From Paenibacillus mesophilus (GTDB lineage: Bacteria > Bacillota > Bacilli > Paenibacillales > NBRC-103111): DNA of 64,000 nt. Each line of letters begins with the position of its first letter. Position 1 is the stretch's first letter. Location: contig NZ_VCRA01000008.1 in NCBI RefSeq assembly GCF_005938385.1, positions 186,001 through 250,000 on the forward strand. Reading direction: 5' to 3'. Made by a program: the position numbers and the translations under genes. This document shows, in pieces, positions 24,272 to 32,391 of this stretch. The notes under the pieces are model-generated. The model did no database searches. It worked only from the letters and a program-made list of their open reading frames with translations, and was not told the origin of the DNA.

Positions 24272-24459
24272 CGCTAGTGCTGTCCGGCCGGGACTTGCGA
24301 ACGGTTACATTTCTACGATATCCCGCAGCGGGCGGCAGCACAATCGTTTCATTCGATTTCCATTATGTTTTTCCTTTCGGAGGCTCGTTTCCGGCCGTTA
24401 TGTTATTCGATTTTTTGTATGTTTTTCGCCCCTTGCCTTCCCGTCTTTGCGATCTGTGC

Positions 24460-24512
24460 TATAATTTTGGCGTGTGCTCAAATGGTTTCCTTTCTAAATG
24501 AAAACGCTAACA
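24460..24512 (+). promoter_or_regulatory. Extended -10 promoter and cre site of the membrane AraC regulator
   Basis: TGCTATAAT (extended -10; TATAAT at 24460-24465) should start transcription near 24472. ATGAAAACGCTAACA at 24498-24512 fits the cre consensus WTGNAANCGNWNNCW at every position. CcpA bound there would act as a roadblock just before the ribosome site. Confidence 0.6.
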
Positions 24513-24531
24513 GAAACAAAGGAGGGTCAGA

Positions 24532-26877
24532 ATGATCGGTCGTCAAGCAATCCGAAACCGGTCTTTATTCGTCAAATTGCTGCTGTCCATGACGGTCATC
24601 GTTCTTGTCACCGTCATCTCGATTTCCACGGTGACGTATATGATTTCGGCCGATACGAGTATCCAGAACTCGATCGGGTACAATCAATCGATCCTGGAGC
24701 AGCAGCGGGAACTGATTCATAAAGAATTGAACGCCGTCAAAAATATCGCCTCGAGCATGGTCATGACTCAGTCGTATTTATTCAACACGATTAACGATAA
24801 GATAAGCGTCGGCTCGCTGATCGACTTGTCCCGTGTCGTGGATGAGCAGCAGAAGCTGAGCCCGTATGTCGATTCGATCTATCTCGCCTACGGCAAGCTG
24901 GATCTCGTTCTGACCTCCCGGTCCGATATCAAAATGTCCCCTTTGTCTTCGTTCGCCGACCGCTCCTGGCTTCCCGAGATGAACGAGGAATCCGGCAGCC
25001 GGACGGTATGGCTAACCGGACGTCCGAACGGACTTGCGCAGGGGAAGCCGGCCACCAGCCTGATGCAGAAAATGCCGCTCATCGGCCCGGTCGAAGGCGC
25101 CATCCTCATGAATTTGAAGCTCGACTTGCTTTTTAGGGACTATCTCGGCCATTACCGCAACAAGAAGGGGACGACTCTTGTACTCGGGCCGCACGGCGAG
25201 CTGCTCTATAGCGAGACGGACGATGCAACGCAGCTGGCGTCCCGGCTGGACGCCACAGCGTTAACTTCTGCGGGAAGCGGATCGTATGTTTTCGATCGCC
25301 ATTGGATCGTCACCTATACGACCTCCGAGCTGACCGGCTGGAAGTTCGTCAATGTAACCAAGCAATCGATGCTTCTCCAAGGCTTGGACCGGATTAAAAT
25401 ACTTGTGGCGGCCGTTTCCGTTCTATACGTTACGGCTGCTCTGGCCCTATCATTTTATATTTCGCAGCGGCTGTATCGCCCTCTGAAAAACGTCGTAGCA
25501 TATATTAACGGTTCGTCCTCCGGCGATGGGGCAAGCCCGGAATCCGCCCCGCCGCCCGCCGACGAAGCGAGCTTCATCCGGCAATCGTTCGAATGGCTCC
25601 GGCACAGCCGGGAAGCGATTCTAAACGAGAAGACGCGGGTGGAGACGCTCCTCGGAGCGAATCGGTCGGCGATCAAGGAGAAATATTTGAGCGATCTTGT
25701 CAAAGGTAAAGCGGTTTCCCGGCAGAATACCGGACTCGAGAAGGACGCAGCGGAGCTGCTTGGGCTAAAGCTGGATTTTGCAACGTTTGCCATCCTTACT
25801 CTCGAGCTGGAGGAGCCGGCGCTGCTTCAAGATTCGACCGGCAAGCTTCGCTTTCACCTGTTACAGTACGGCGTTATCGAAGAGCTCGAACCCGAAATCG
25901 ACGGCGAAATCTTTGCCAGGGACGATGAACGAACCGTCATCCTCCTCACTGTACCGTCCGGCGAGGAAGAAGTTCCGGTCGAGCTGGCCAGGAGGCTACA
26001 GCAGGCGATTGAGGGCCGTTATGGAGTAACGGCGACGATCGGTCTTAGTCGCATCCACTCCGGCGTACAGTCGGTCCAGTCCGCTTACGAGGAATCGGTT
26101 GAAGCGCTCAGCCTCAAGATGTATGTCGGCAAGGGAGAAATTGTGCCCTATTCGATCGTAAGCAGCTGGAAGCAGGACGAGGAAACGTACTATTACCCGT
26201 ACGAGCTGGAAACAAAGCTGCTTCAGGCGCTGCTGCAGCTGGACGAAGCGGAATGCGCGGAGATCATCAGCCGGATAACGCGGGAAGTAACCGCCCGCAG
26301 GCTGGGGAAAGCCAATGTGCAGCAGCTCTTCTTCCAGTTAAGCGGAGAAATCGTCAAGACGCTGGTCCAAACCGGAGGGGATATGTCCGTCGTATTCGGC
26401 GAGCGGCCATTCACGCCGACCGGCATCCAGACGATACGCGATATGGAGACCCGCTTGCTGGAGTTGTGCGCCCGGATCATCGCCCATAACCGGGAGAAGC
26501 GGCTGAAGCTGAACGACATGACGCTGCAGCTCGCCATCGAATTCATGGAGAAAAACTACAACAACAATATTACGATCGAAACGGTAGCCGGACACGTGCA
26601 GCGAAGCACCTCTTTTTTGAGCCGAATTTTCAAGGAAGCTACAGGCACGACGATCAACGACTATTTGATCCATCTTCGGATCGGGCGGGCCTGCGAGCTG
26701 CTGCGGCAGCCGAAATATACGCTCGAGGACGTTTGCCGGGAAATCGGTTATTCCAATGTCAGTTACTTCAACAAGCTGTTCAAGTCGCGTACCGGGCATA
26801 CGCCGGGGCAATACCGGCTGCTGCAGGTTTCGGAGCAAAGCGCCGCAGGGAAACGGAGCGAGCCGGGAACGTCATAA
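24532..26877 (+). CDS. Membrane-bound AraC-type regulator with extracellular sensor
   Basis: The 781-residue protein has membrane segments near residues 14-36 and 290-310 enclosing a Cache-like extracellular sensor. A cytoplasmic linker follows and the AraC double helix-turn-helix is at the C-terminus (about 665-765; VQRSTSFLSRIFKEATG, GYSNVSYFNKLFKSRTGHTP). This one-protein design replaces the YesM/YesN two-component pair and is common in Paenibacillus beside LplABC importers. It probably activates the divergent importer operon on binding an extracellular sugar or the loaded lipoprotein. AAAGGAGGG precedes the ATG; a cre site lies in its leader. Confidence 0.88.
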   Translation: MIGRQAIRNRSLFVKLLLSMTVIVLVTVISISTVTYMISADTSIQNSIGYNQSILEQQRELIHKELNAVKNIASSMVMTQSYLFNTINDKISVGSLIDLSRVVDEQQKLSPYVDSIYLAYGKLDLVLTSRSDIKMSPLSSFADRSWLPEMNEESGSRTVWLTGRPNGLAQGKPATSLMQKMPLIGPVEGAILMNLKLDLLFRDYLGHYRNKKGTTLVLGPHGELLYSETDDATQLASRLDATALTSAGSGSYVFDRHWIVTYTTSELTGWKFVNVTKQSMLLQGLDRIKILVAAVSVLYVTAALALSFYISQRLYRPLKNVVAYINGSSSGDGASPESAPPPADEASFIRQSFEWLRHSREAILNEKTRVETLLGANRSAIKEKYLSDLVKGKAVSRQNTGLEKDAAELLGLKLDFATFAILTLELEEPALLQDSTGKLRFHLLQYGVIEELEPEIDGEIFARDDERTVILLTVPSGEEEVPVELARRLQQAIEGRYGVTATIGLSRIHSGVQSVQSAYEESVEALSLKMYVGKGEIVPYSIVSSWKQDEETYYYPYELETKLLQALLQLDEAECAEIISRITREVTARRLGKANVQQLFFQLSGEIVKTLVQTGGDMSVVFGERPFTPTGIQTIRDMETRLLELCARIIAHNREKRLKLNDMTLQLAIEFMEKNYNNNITIETVAGHVQRSTSFLSRIFKEATGTTINDYLIHLRIGRACELLRQPKYTLEDVCREIGYSNVSYFNKLFKSRTGHTPGQYRLLQVSEQSAAGKRSEPGTS

Positions 26878-26882
26878 CGAAA

Positions 26883-26941
26883 AATGAAACAGCGACAGCC
26901 GCGGACGAGATAAAAGAGTCCTGGACTGTCGCTGTTTCATT
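26883..26941. terminator. Bidirectional terminator between the regulator and GNAT genes
   Basis: The 16-bp arms AATGAAACAGCGACAG and CTGTCGCTGTTTCATT pair perfectly around a 27-base loop. It lies between convergent genes. Confidence 0.75.
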
Positions 26942-26991
26942 TAACTAATCGTTGTATGCAATGTGTTCCTGTCAAGGGAATACGGCAGAAA

Positions 26992-27840
26992 TTAAAGCGT
27001 TTTCCGCATGAATTCCATCGTATACTTTTCGGTAAAGCCAAGGCTGTCATACAGATTTCTGGCATAATTCCCGACAACACACCAAAGGTTGACGTTCGCA
27101 TGGCCACGCCGATAGATCTCGTTGCATAAATACATAACAAACTTTCTTCCGATCCCGCGCCCCTGAAAGTCCGTACGGACGGAAACACTGCCGATTTCAT
27201 TACCGGGAAGGTTGCTATAGGCGACGATTTCCCCATTTAATACGTAGACGAAACGGTTTTCCGCACCCTCTTTCCAAATGCTTCGTTCTTTTTCACTGGG
27301 CTCTGCAATTACGGAATCAGGAAAGCACCCTACACGGACGCGCATTTCATGAAAAGCAGCAGCATAGAACGACTGACTGGCAAAATAGTCTTCGTCCGTA
27401 TACGGCCTCACCGGAAGCTCCTCCAGAGGAAAGGGATCGCCGGTTCTCTGCATGTATGTCGATGAAAAGTATTTGTCATAACCGAGCTTGCGCGCAAACG
27501 CCTGAGAGGATGGATGACCGGCTCGAAAGGAACTCCTGACTTTTTGGGTTCCGCCCGCCCGCAATTCGGATTCAACATAGTTTACCACTGCAGAACCGAT
27601 TCCTTGCCTGCGAAACTGCGGAGCGACAAACACCGTTAAATAGGACTGAGGTGCAGGCTCGTTCATTTGGGCCAGAGCAACAAGCTTATCCTCTATATAC
27701 GCCGTAATAAACAATTTCGGATATTCGGCAAGCACCCGAAGAATGTCTTCACCCGCCTCGACGTCATGGCTTAACAATTGTTTGACGGCATGATAATCTT
27801 TTTCGCTGAATGGTTCGTAACGGATACTTGCTATATTCAT
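26992..27840 (-). CDS. Tandem GNAT acetyltransferase
   Basis: The 282-residue protein has two GNAT domains. The acetyl-CoA-binding Q/R-x-x-G-x-G/A motif occurs in both halves: FRRQGIGSAVVNYVE near residue 83 and FQGRGIGRKFVMYLC near 230. Tandem GNATs of this size acetylate antibiotics, amino-acid derivatives or proteins; the acceptor is not predictable. A GGGAGGA ribosome site lies somewhat far (12 bases) from the ATG. Single gene. Confidence 0.8.
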   Translation of the reverse strand: MNIASIRYEPFSEKDYHAVKQLLSHDVEAGEDILRVLAEYPKLFITAYIEDKLVALAQMNEPAPQSYLTVFVAPQFRRQGIGSAVVNYVESELRAGGTQKVRSSFRAGHPSSQAFARKLGYDKYFSSTYMQRTGDPFPLEELPVRPYTDEDYFASQSFYAAAFHEMRVRVGCFPDSVIAEPSEKERSIWKEGAENRFVYVLNGEIVAYSNLPGNEIGSVSVRTDFQGRGIGRKFVMYLCNEIYRRGHANVNLWCVVGNYARNLYDSLGFTEKYTMEFMRKTL

Positions 27841-27956
27841 CAGCCTTCGATTCCTCCCTTTTCAGGTCTACGGTCAACCAACGATACCAAATCGGCCTTA
27901 AAAAAGGAAGGGAAAGAATATTTTATGATAATGTATCCTGACCTGCTCTTATGCGA

Positions 27957-27983
27957 AAGGCTGCCTAAACTGCCGGCAGCCAA
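27957..27983 (-). terminator. Hairpin after the CapA gene
   Basis: GGCTGCC/GGCAGCC arms (27959-27981) are followed on the minus strand by TTTCGC, a weak T-tract. Confidence 0.5.
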
Positions 27984-28049
27984 ATGATGTTTAGCATTCG
28001 AGTCCGTATCGTTCAACGATTGTCGGATAGAGTAGTTAATCGTCCGAGT

Positions 28050-29042
28050 TCACCACCCGCTACCGCTCCTTTGCCGACCAGGTACCACACTATAGAATGT
28101 CCTTTCCTTCAGAACCGTCCGCTTCACAATTGTAGGTTTGTGCTCCACTTTGGTTATGTCGGTTACCCCTCCCTTTTGCTTCTTTAGGGTCAGAATCAAT
28201 ATTTTTCCATGTACCGTATTCATATCGTTTCTCAACCGCGTCGACACAAAGTTGCCTAAGGACGATGCGGCGACTCGTCGCCTCATTTGACCGTGGATGT
28301 CACGCTCCTGACTCACGCTGACCGGGTGAAGCACGTGAGGATGTGCGCCCAGAACGGCATTGACGCCTTGTTTAAATAAAAAATGGATCAGCCGCTTTTG
28401 TTTAGGGTTGGGCGACGAACGATACTCTTTTCCGAAATGCAAGTACGCGATAATAAAATCCGTTTTGTTTTTCAATCTACGAATATCCGCTGCCATCTTG
28501 TTCGGATCGATGCGATTGACCATCCACCGCTGCGGTACATGAATGGAGCTCGTCCCCGATGTATAGCTTAAAAATCCGATTTTGACACCTTTCACATTTA
28601 ATATTAAATCCCGCTTCGACTCCTCGAATGTACGAAACGTTCCGGTATGCTTCAAGCCGTTCTTATCAAGGACGGCTAATGTTCGCTTTAATCCCGCTGC
28701 TCCGCCGTCCATACAATGATTGTTTGCCGTGGTCAACAAGCGAAATCCGACACGTTTAAGAGCCGAAGCCAGCTCGTCGGGACAATTGAAAACCGGACGG
28801 CCGGTTTGCGGATGGCGTCGCTCATTCGGGCAATTGCCCGTAGGACATCTTCGGACTACCCCAAGCGTCCTCTTACCGGAGAACGTCGTCTCCAAATTGC
28901 CGATCGTTACATCATGCTTGGATAAATAAGATTTGACCTTGCCAAAAATGGGTTCAAACTTATAAGCGCTCTGCTGTTTAGCCGAAGATACGATTTCACT
29001 CTTCATCAAAATATCTCCGACGGCGGCAATCGTTATTTTCAT
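28050..29042 (-). CDS. CapA-family (poly-gamma-glutamate capsule type) metallophosphatase-like protein
   Basis: The 330-residue protein carries the family motifs: AVGDILM at the start, GNLETTFSGK, TTANNHCMDGG (N-N-H metal site), LSYTSG, IIAYLHFGKEY and LGAHPHVLHPV, ending with ASSLGNFVSTR. CapA-like proteins take part in poly-gamma-glutamate synthesis or act as calcineurin-like hydrolases. No CapB/C genes are near, and there is no signal peptide or membrane anchor, so a cytoplasmic hydrolase is plausible. GAAGGGAGAG precedes ATG. It diverges from the YheC/D gene. Confidence 0.8.
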   Translation of the reverse strand: MKITIAAVGDILMKSEIVSSAKQQSAYKFEPIFGKVKSYLSKHDVTIGNLETTFSGKRTLGVVRRCPTGNCPNERRHPQTGRPVFNCPDELASALKRVGFRLLTTANNHCMDGGAAGLKRTLAVLDKNGLKHTGTFRTFEESKRDLILNVKGVKIGFLSYTSGTSSIHVPQRWMVNRIDPNKMAADIRRLKNKTDFIIAYLHFGKEYRSSPNPKQKRLIHFLFKQGVNAVLGAHPHVLHPVSVSQERDIHGQMRRRVAASSLGNFVSTRLRNDMNTVHGKILILTLKKQKGGVTDITKVEHKPTIVKRTVLKERTFYSVVPGRQRSGSGW

Positions 29043-29177
29043 CGCGTCTCTCCCTTCTTCCCTATGCTCAACTTATTCAAGCCAAAACCGTTTGCTCGCT
29101 CCCTGGACGATCGCCTACAATCCGTTTCCATATAGGTGAATATAGTATATTGGAATACCTAGCGAGGAGACTGATTT

Positions 29178-29912
29178 ATGAATAAACCGGCGAAAGGGAT
29201 CAAATGGGATCATTATATGGAGCTCAAGAAGGACGGTAAGCTGAAGAGCCACATTCCCGATACGATGAAATTGAACAAACGAAACCTGATCAGCATGCTC
29301 TCCAAGTATAAGAAGGTTTACTTAAAGCCGAATGTGGGTGCTTTCGGTATAGGAATAATGCGGGTTCATTCCATCGCCGAAGGAAAGAAACCCGCCTTCG
29401 TCGTGCATAGCGGGAGCCGCCAAAAGAAGCTAAATTCGAACGATCAGCTTTACGCATATGTAACGGAAAACCTAGTTCGTCCGGATTATCTCGTGCAGCA
29501 GGCGATCAATCTGCTCCAATGGAAAAAGCGTCCTTTTGACGTGCGGTTAATGATGACCAAGCAACGGAACAACATTTGGCTGAATAAAGGTTTCGTCGGC
29601 CGCGCCGCACACCCGAAAAAAATTGTAACGAACATACGCAGCGGCGGGACTGCCGTATCGATCGAAGATTTGCTCGATCCATACACCGACCGAGGGACGA
29701 AAACGAAAATCAAGAGAAAGCTTAACGAGTTGGGAAGACGCGTATGCGAACGATTGGAACCTAAATACGCAGGCATTCGATTATTCGGGATCGATGTCGG
29801 ATTGGACGATAAACTAAAACCGTGGTTGATCGAAGTGAACACGCGACCGGAGAAAATTTGCTGGAAATGTTTGCGGAAGCTATACGATAAAACTTCCGCT
29901 TCCCGTAAATGA
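29178..29912 (+). CDS. YheC/YheD-family ATP-grasp protein
   Basis: The 244-residue protein corresponds to the ATP-grasp part of YheC/YheD spore-coat-associated proteins: VYLKPNVGAFGIGIMRV (nucleotide loop), QAINLLQWKKRPFDVRLMM, and GIDVGLDDKLKPWLIEVNTRPE (Mg-binding end). It lacks the N-terminal domain of B. subtilis YheC/YheD (over 350 residues), a short form often seen in Paenibacillus. A role in spore formation is suggested by the family, but no sporulation promoter could be shown. GAGGAGACTGATTT precedes ATG. Confidence 0.82.
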   Translation: MNKPAKGIKWDHYMELKKDGKLKSHIPDTMKLNKRNLISMLSKYKKVYLKPNVGAFGIGIMRVHSIAEGKKPAFVVHSGSRQKKLNSNDQLYAYVTENLVRPDYLVQQAINLLQWKKRPFDVRLMMTKQRNNIWLNKGFVGRAAHPKKIVTNIRSGGTAVSIEDLLDPYTDRGTKTKIKRKLNELGRRVCERLEPKYAGIRLFGIDVGLDDKLKPWLIEVNTRPEKICWKCLRKLYDKTSASRK

Positions 29913-29953
29913 GTGGGGTAACTTATAAGACATTTGGCTTGATTGCAAAGAAA

Positions 29954-29978
29954 GGCTGCCGAATCGGCAGCCTCTTCC
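29954..29978 (+). terminator. Terminator of the YheC/YheD gene
   Basis: GGCTGCCG/CGGCAGCC with a 3-base loop is followed by TCTTCCTCC; the left arm is preceded by AAAGAAA, so it may also act on the minus strand. Confidence 0.65.
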
Positions 29979-30021
29979 TCCATAGTCCCTCTTCCGATAA
30001 GCGGCGATCCGACTTGTTCAT

Positions 30022-30243
30022 TTAATGATTGGGGTCTTCGTCACTTTTGTATTCCAAAATATCTCCGGGCTGACATTGCAAAGCTTTGCAAATCGCCTCT
30101 AAAGTTGAAATTCGAATCGCTTTGGCCTTTCCATTTTTCAATATGGAAAGGTTGGCCATTGTGATTCCAACCCTTTCGGAAAGTTCCGTTACGCTCATTT
30201 TTCGTTTCGCCAGCATGACATCTATATGGATTATAATCGCCAT
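30022..30243 (-). CDS. XRE-family small DNA-binding protein (YozG-like)
   Basis: The 73-residue product is a single Cro/C1-type helix-turn-helix domain (MLAKRKMSVTELSERVGI, then TMANLSILKNGKAKAI and CKALQCQPGDILEY). The start ATG at 30243 lies eight bases after GAGG, which itself overlaps the stop of the DUF2975 gene, so they are coupled. DUF2975-XRE pairs are widespread in Firmicutes; the small regulator is thought to control its own operon. No other function can be inferred. Confidence 0.85.
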   Translation of the reverse strand: MAIIIHIDVMLAKRKMSVTELSERVGITMANLSILKNGKAKAIRISTLEAICKALQCQPGDILEYKSDEDPNH

Positions 30244-30253
30244 GTTATTCACC

Positions 30254-30736
30254 TCAGACCGTCAAATCATTTTCTGATTTTATATCAATCGCTTCTTTTA
30301 AAAGCTTTTGGAGAACGGCAGCAAAAACGGCAATCACCATGGAGGCAAAAATCAGGACCAATCCGATTAGGATGACACCCGGGGCATCGTCTCTCTCCGC
30401 CATGAGATAGAAAAGCGGCATGCCCAGTACATATACGCCACTGATTGTGACAGCACAGTATGTTATATTTTTTAAAGCTCGTACGGATAATTCCGAGAAA
30501 GCTTTGTTCTTGTCAATATAGCATAAAAGTTTAAAAGCTTGATACAGAGCAAAGTAAAAAGGTATCGCCGATACATACAAATCGATAAAAATGAGATATT
30601 TCAAGTAAGTATGATCCGGATACAATTCCGCTGCATAATTCGCGATCTCGGGCACCAAAAATATGCACAAAGCAAGTACCGGGATTCCAATAAGAATAAC
30701 AGCTACCTTTAAAAAGAGCGTTGTTCCTCGTTTCAT
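30254..30736 (-). CDS. DUF2975 membrane protein
   Basis: The 160-residue protein has four membrane segments and the features of DUF2975 (YIDKNKAFSELSVRALKNI between segments 2 and 3). Function unknown. The start is ATG at 30736, with GAGG eight bases upstream; the in-frame GTG at 30745 is too near that site. It forms an operon with the XRE gene. A clear promoter lies upstream. Confidence 0.85.
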   Translation of the reverse strand: MKRGTTLFLKVAVILIGIPVLALCIFLVPEIANYAAELYPDHTYLKYLIFIDLYVSAIPFYFALYQAFKLLCYIDKNKAFSELSVRALKNITYCAVTISGVYVLGMPLFYLMAERDDAPGVILIGLVLIFASMVIAVFAAVLQKLLKEAIDIKSENDLTV

Positions 30737-30768
30737 AATGTGCACCTCACTTCGTTATTGTCAGCTTG

Positions 30769-30797
30769 AATATAACATAACATTTATCGTTTTACAA
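30769..30797 (-). promoter_or_regulatory. Promoter of the DUF2975-XRE operon
   Basis: On the minus strand TTGTAA (30797-30792) and TATATT (30774-30769) are 17 bases apart. TGATTGTT is repeated upstream and may be part of a regulator site. Confidence 0.6.
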
Positions 30798-30860
30798 TAT
30801 ATTTTGATTGTTATACATTGTATTATGATTGTTTTCGTTCAACGCCGCGGCGCAAATAAT

Positions 30861-30910
30861 GAAGGCCGGTCTACTCTCCTGGAAGGAAGTATTCCGGCCT
30901 TCTTATTTTC
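30861..30910. terminator. Bidirectional terminator of the 30914-35255 operon
   Basis: GAAGGCCGG and CCGGCCTTC (30861-30902) pair perfectly over 9 bp; TTATTTTCC follows on the plus strand and ATTATTTG on the minus strand. Confidence 0.6.
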
Positions 30911-30913
30911 CTT

Positions 30914-31561
30914 TTAGAAGTCAAGAAGAATGTTCATTCTCTCCCACAGGACGGGTCCCCGTTCTCCCTCCGACCAGGGAATGAAATGCGGCTGCATGAT
31001 TTCGTGCCAGTTGTTCGGAGCGATGGGCGCCGGCCACGTTCTTCGAGTCGCCCGGATTTCGCCCCTTGGCGCCGGTTGTTCCTGATACGAAAAGATTATA
31101 TTTTCGTGCGCGCCGATCATATAGGTCGGATTAAAGCTTTCCGGCGTCTCCTCCTGCTTGGCGTGATGATAAAAGACGTAGCTGCCGTACATCTCCGGCT
31201 TCAGCCGCGCCAGCGAGCCGATCCGCTCCCGGACGGTATGCCCGCTGCGGGATTTCGACGGCTCAGCCTCCCCGTCGTGATAAATATCGAGCATGGGCAC
31301 CGCCAGTCGGCCGCCGCTCTTCTGCCCCGGCCATATCTCCAGCATTTCGTGGCAACCATCGGGCCATTCCCATTCGAATTCTTCGCCAGCCGTCTCGAGA
31401 TAAAGAAATAAACCGCCCTCTTTCTCGAACAGACAGCCGCCATGCATGCCCTGCCGCCGAAGCTCCCTCCCCCAGCGGGTACCGGTATCCTCCAACAACC
31501 GGACGAAGCCGTCGCGTGTCCCTTCCTTCAACTGCGCCCGATACATCCGTCTTTGTATCAT
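30914..31561 (-). CDS. Mutarotase-like (dimeric alpha-beta barrel) protein of a deoxysugar operon
   Basis: The 215-residue product starts MIQRRMYRAQLKEGTRDGF; its first 110 residues resemble the ferredoxin-like L-rhamnose/L-fucose mutarotase fold (one strand, a helix with R/W residues, H-G-G-C-L strand, and LFLYLETAGEEFEW). The rest is not recognised. Mutarotases speed the conversion of sugar anomers before oxidation or uptake. The ATG overlaps the upstream lactonase stop by four bases (ATGA). The last gene of the operon. The assignment is weak by sequence and leans on context. Confidence 0.45.
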   Translation of the reverse strand: MIQRRMYRAQLKEGTRDGFVRLLEDTGTRWGRELRRQGMHGGCLFEKEGGLFLYLETAGEEFEWEWPDGCHEMLEIWPGQKSGGRLAVPMLDIYHDGEAEPSKSRSGHTVRERIGSLARLKPEMYGSYVFYHHAKQEETPESFNPTYMIGAHENIIFSYQEQPAPRGEIRATRRTWPAPIAPNNWHEIMQPHFIPWSEGERGPVLWERMNILLDF

Positions 31562-32391
31562 GATTCGATCCTGTAGAAACGCCGGGCGTTGCCCGCACGA
31601 ATCTTTCCTTTCTCCTCTTCGGTCTGCTCGTTCGGCAGCAGCGCCTCGAACAAGGCGATGACGTCTCCATAGCCGCCGGCCTGCAAGGCTACCGGCCAAT
31701 CGCTGCCGAAGAGAAGCCGGTCGCAGCCGAACAGCTGCATCAGCCGGTCAATGTAAGGCTGAAGAAGGACCGGAAAGGATCCGCCGGCCATCGTGATCAT
31801 GCCGGAAAGCTTGACCGCCACGCCGGGAAGCCGGGAAAGATGTACCATGCCGGTCCGCCACGGCTCCATTCGCTGCTCTCGGACGGCCGGACAACCGAGA
31901 TGGTTGACGACCGCCTTCAACGCAGGCAACTTCTCCAGGTACGATGCGACGCCCATCAGATCATCAGGTTGGACGAGCAGGTCCAGCGTCAGCCCGGCTT
32001 GCAGCAAACGGCCGAGCGCTGCCTGCAGCTTGTTCCGGTCGTCCGCGGACCGTCCCCCGCGAAAGGCGCTGCCGTTGATCCTGACCCCGGTGAAGCGGGA
32101 GTGCGCTTGCAGCAACTGGAGCTGCTCGGCGAAGCGCTCCGCGAATGGGTCAAGCCCGCCGCTAACAGCCGCAGCAACCGGACCGCTCCGCGTCAGGTCA
32201 AGCAGGTACGCCGCTTCCTCCGCCGTAGGGGCGGCCTGGACAGCGACAACCGCCTCGACACCGTACGTTCGAAGCTCCGGAAGCAGCTGCTCCGGCAAGT
32301 AATCCCGATAAAGCAGCGCGTTCTCCTGCTTCAGCCAGCCATAATCGCCGCGCTCCGGCTGCCAGAAATGAACGTGGCTGTCTACGTACAC
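31558..32391 (-). CDS. Amidohydrolase-family sugar lactonase (L-fuconolactonase-like)
   Basis: The 277-residue protein starts with VDSHVHFWQPERGDYGWL, the metal-binding HxH motif of the COG3618 amidohydrolases, and ends with LLFGSDWPVALQAGG, the C-terminal D of the TIM barrel. The family opens L-fucono-, L-rhamnono- or pyrone lactones. The start is GTG at 32391, nine bases after AAGGGGGC and inside the last codons of the upstream barrel gene, so translation is coupled. The aldo-keto reductase of the operon could make its lactone substrate. Confidence 0.8.
   Translation of the reverse strand: MYVDSHVHFWQPERGDYGWLKQENALLYRDYLPEQLLPELRTYGVEAVVAVQAAPTAEEAAYLLDLTRSGPVAAAVSGGLDPFAERFAEQLQLLQAHSRFTGVRINGSAFRGGRSADDRNKLQAALGRLLQAGLTLDLLVQPDDLMGVASYLEKLPALKAVVNHLGCPAVREQRMEPWRTGMVHLSRLPGVAVKLSGMITMAGGSFPVLLQPYIDRLMQLFGCDRLLFGSDWPVALQAGGYGDVIALFEALLPNEQTEEEKGKIRAGNARRFYRIES

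Noticed and set aside
29100-29177. Sporulation sigma promoter before the YheC/YheD gene (TGAATA, CATA motifs)
   Set aside because: The -35 and -10 like motifs do not occur at a proper spacing for SigE, SigK or SigG.
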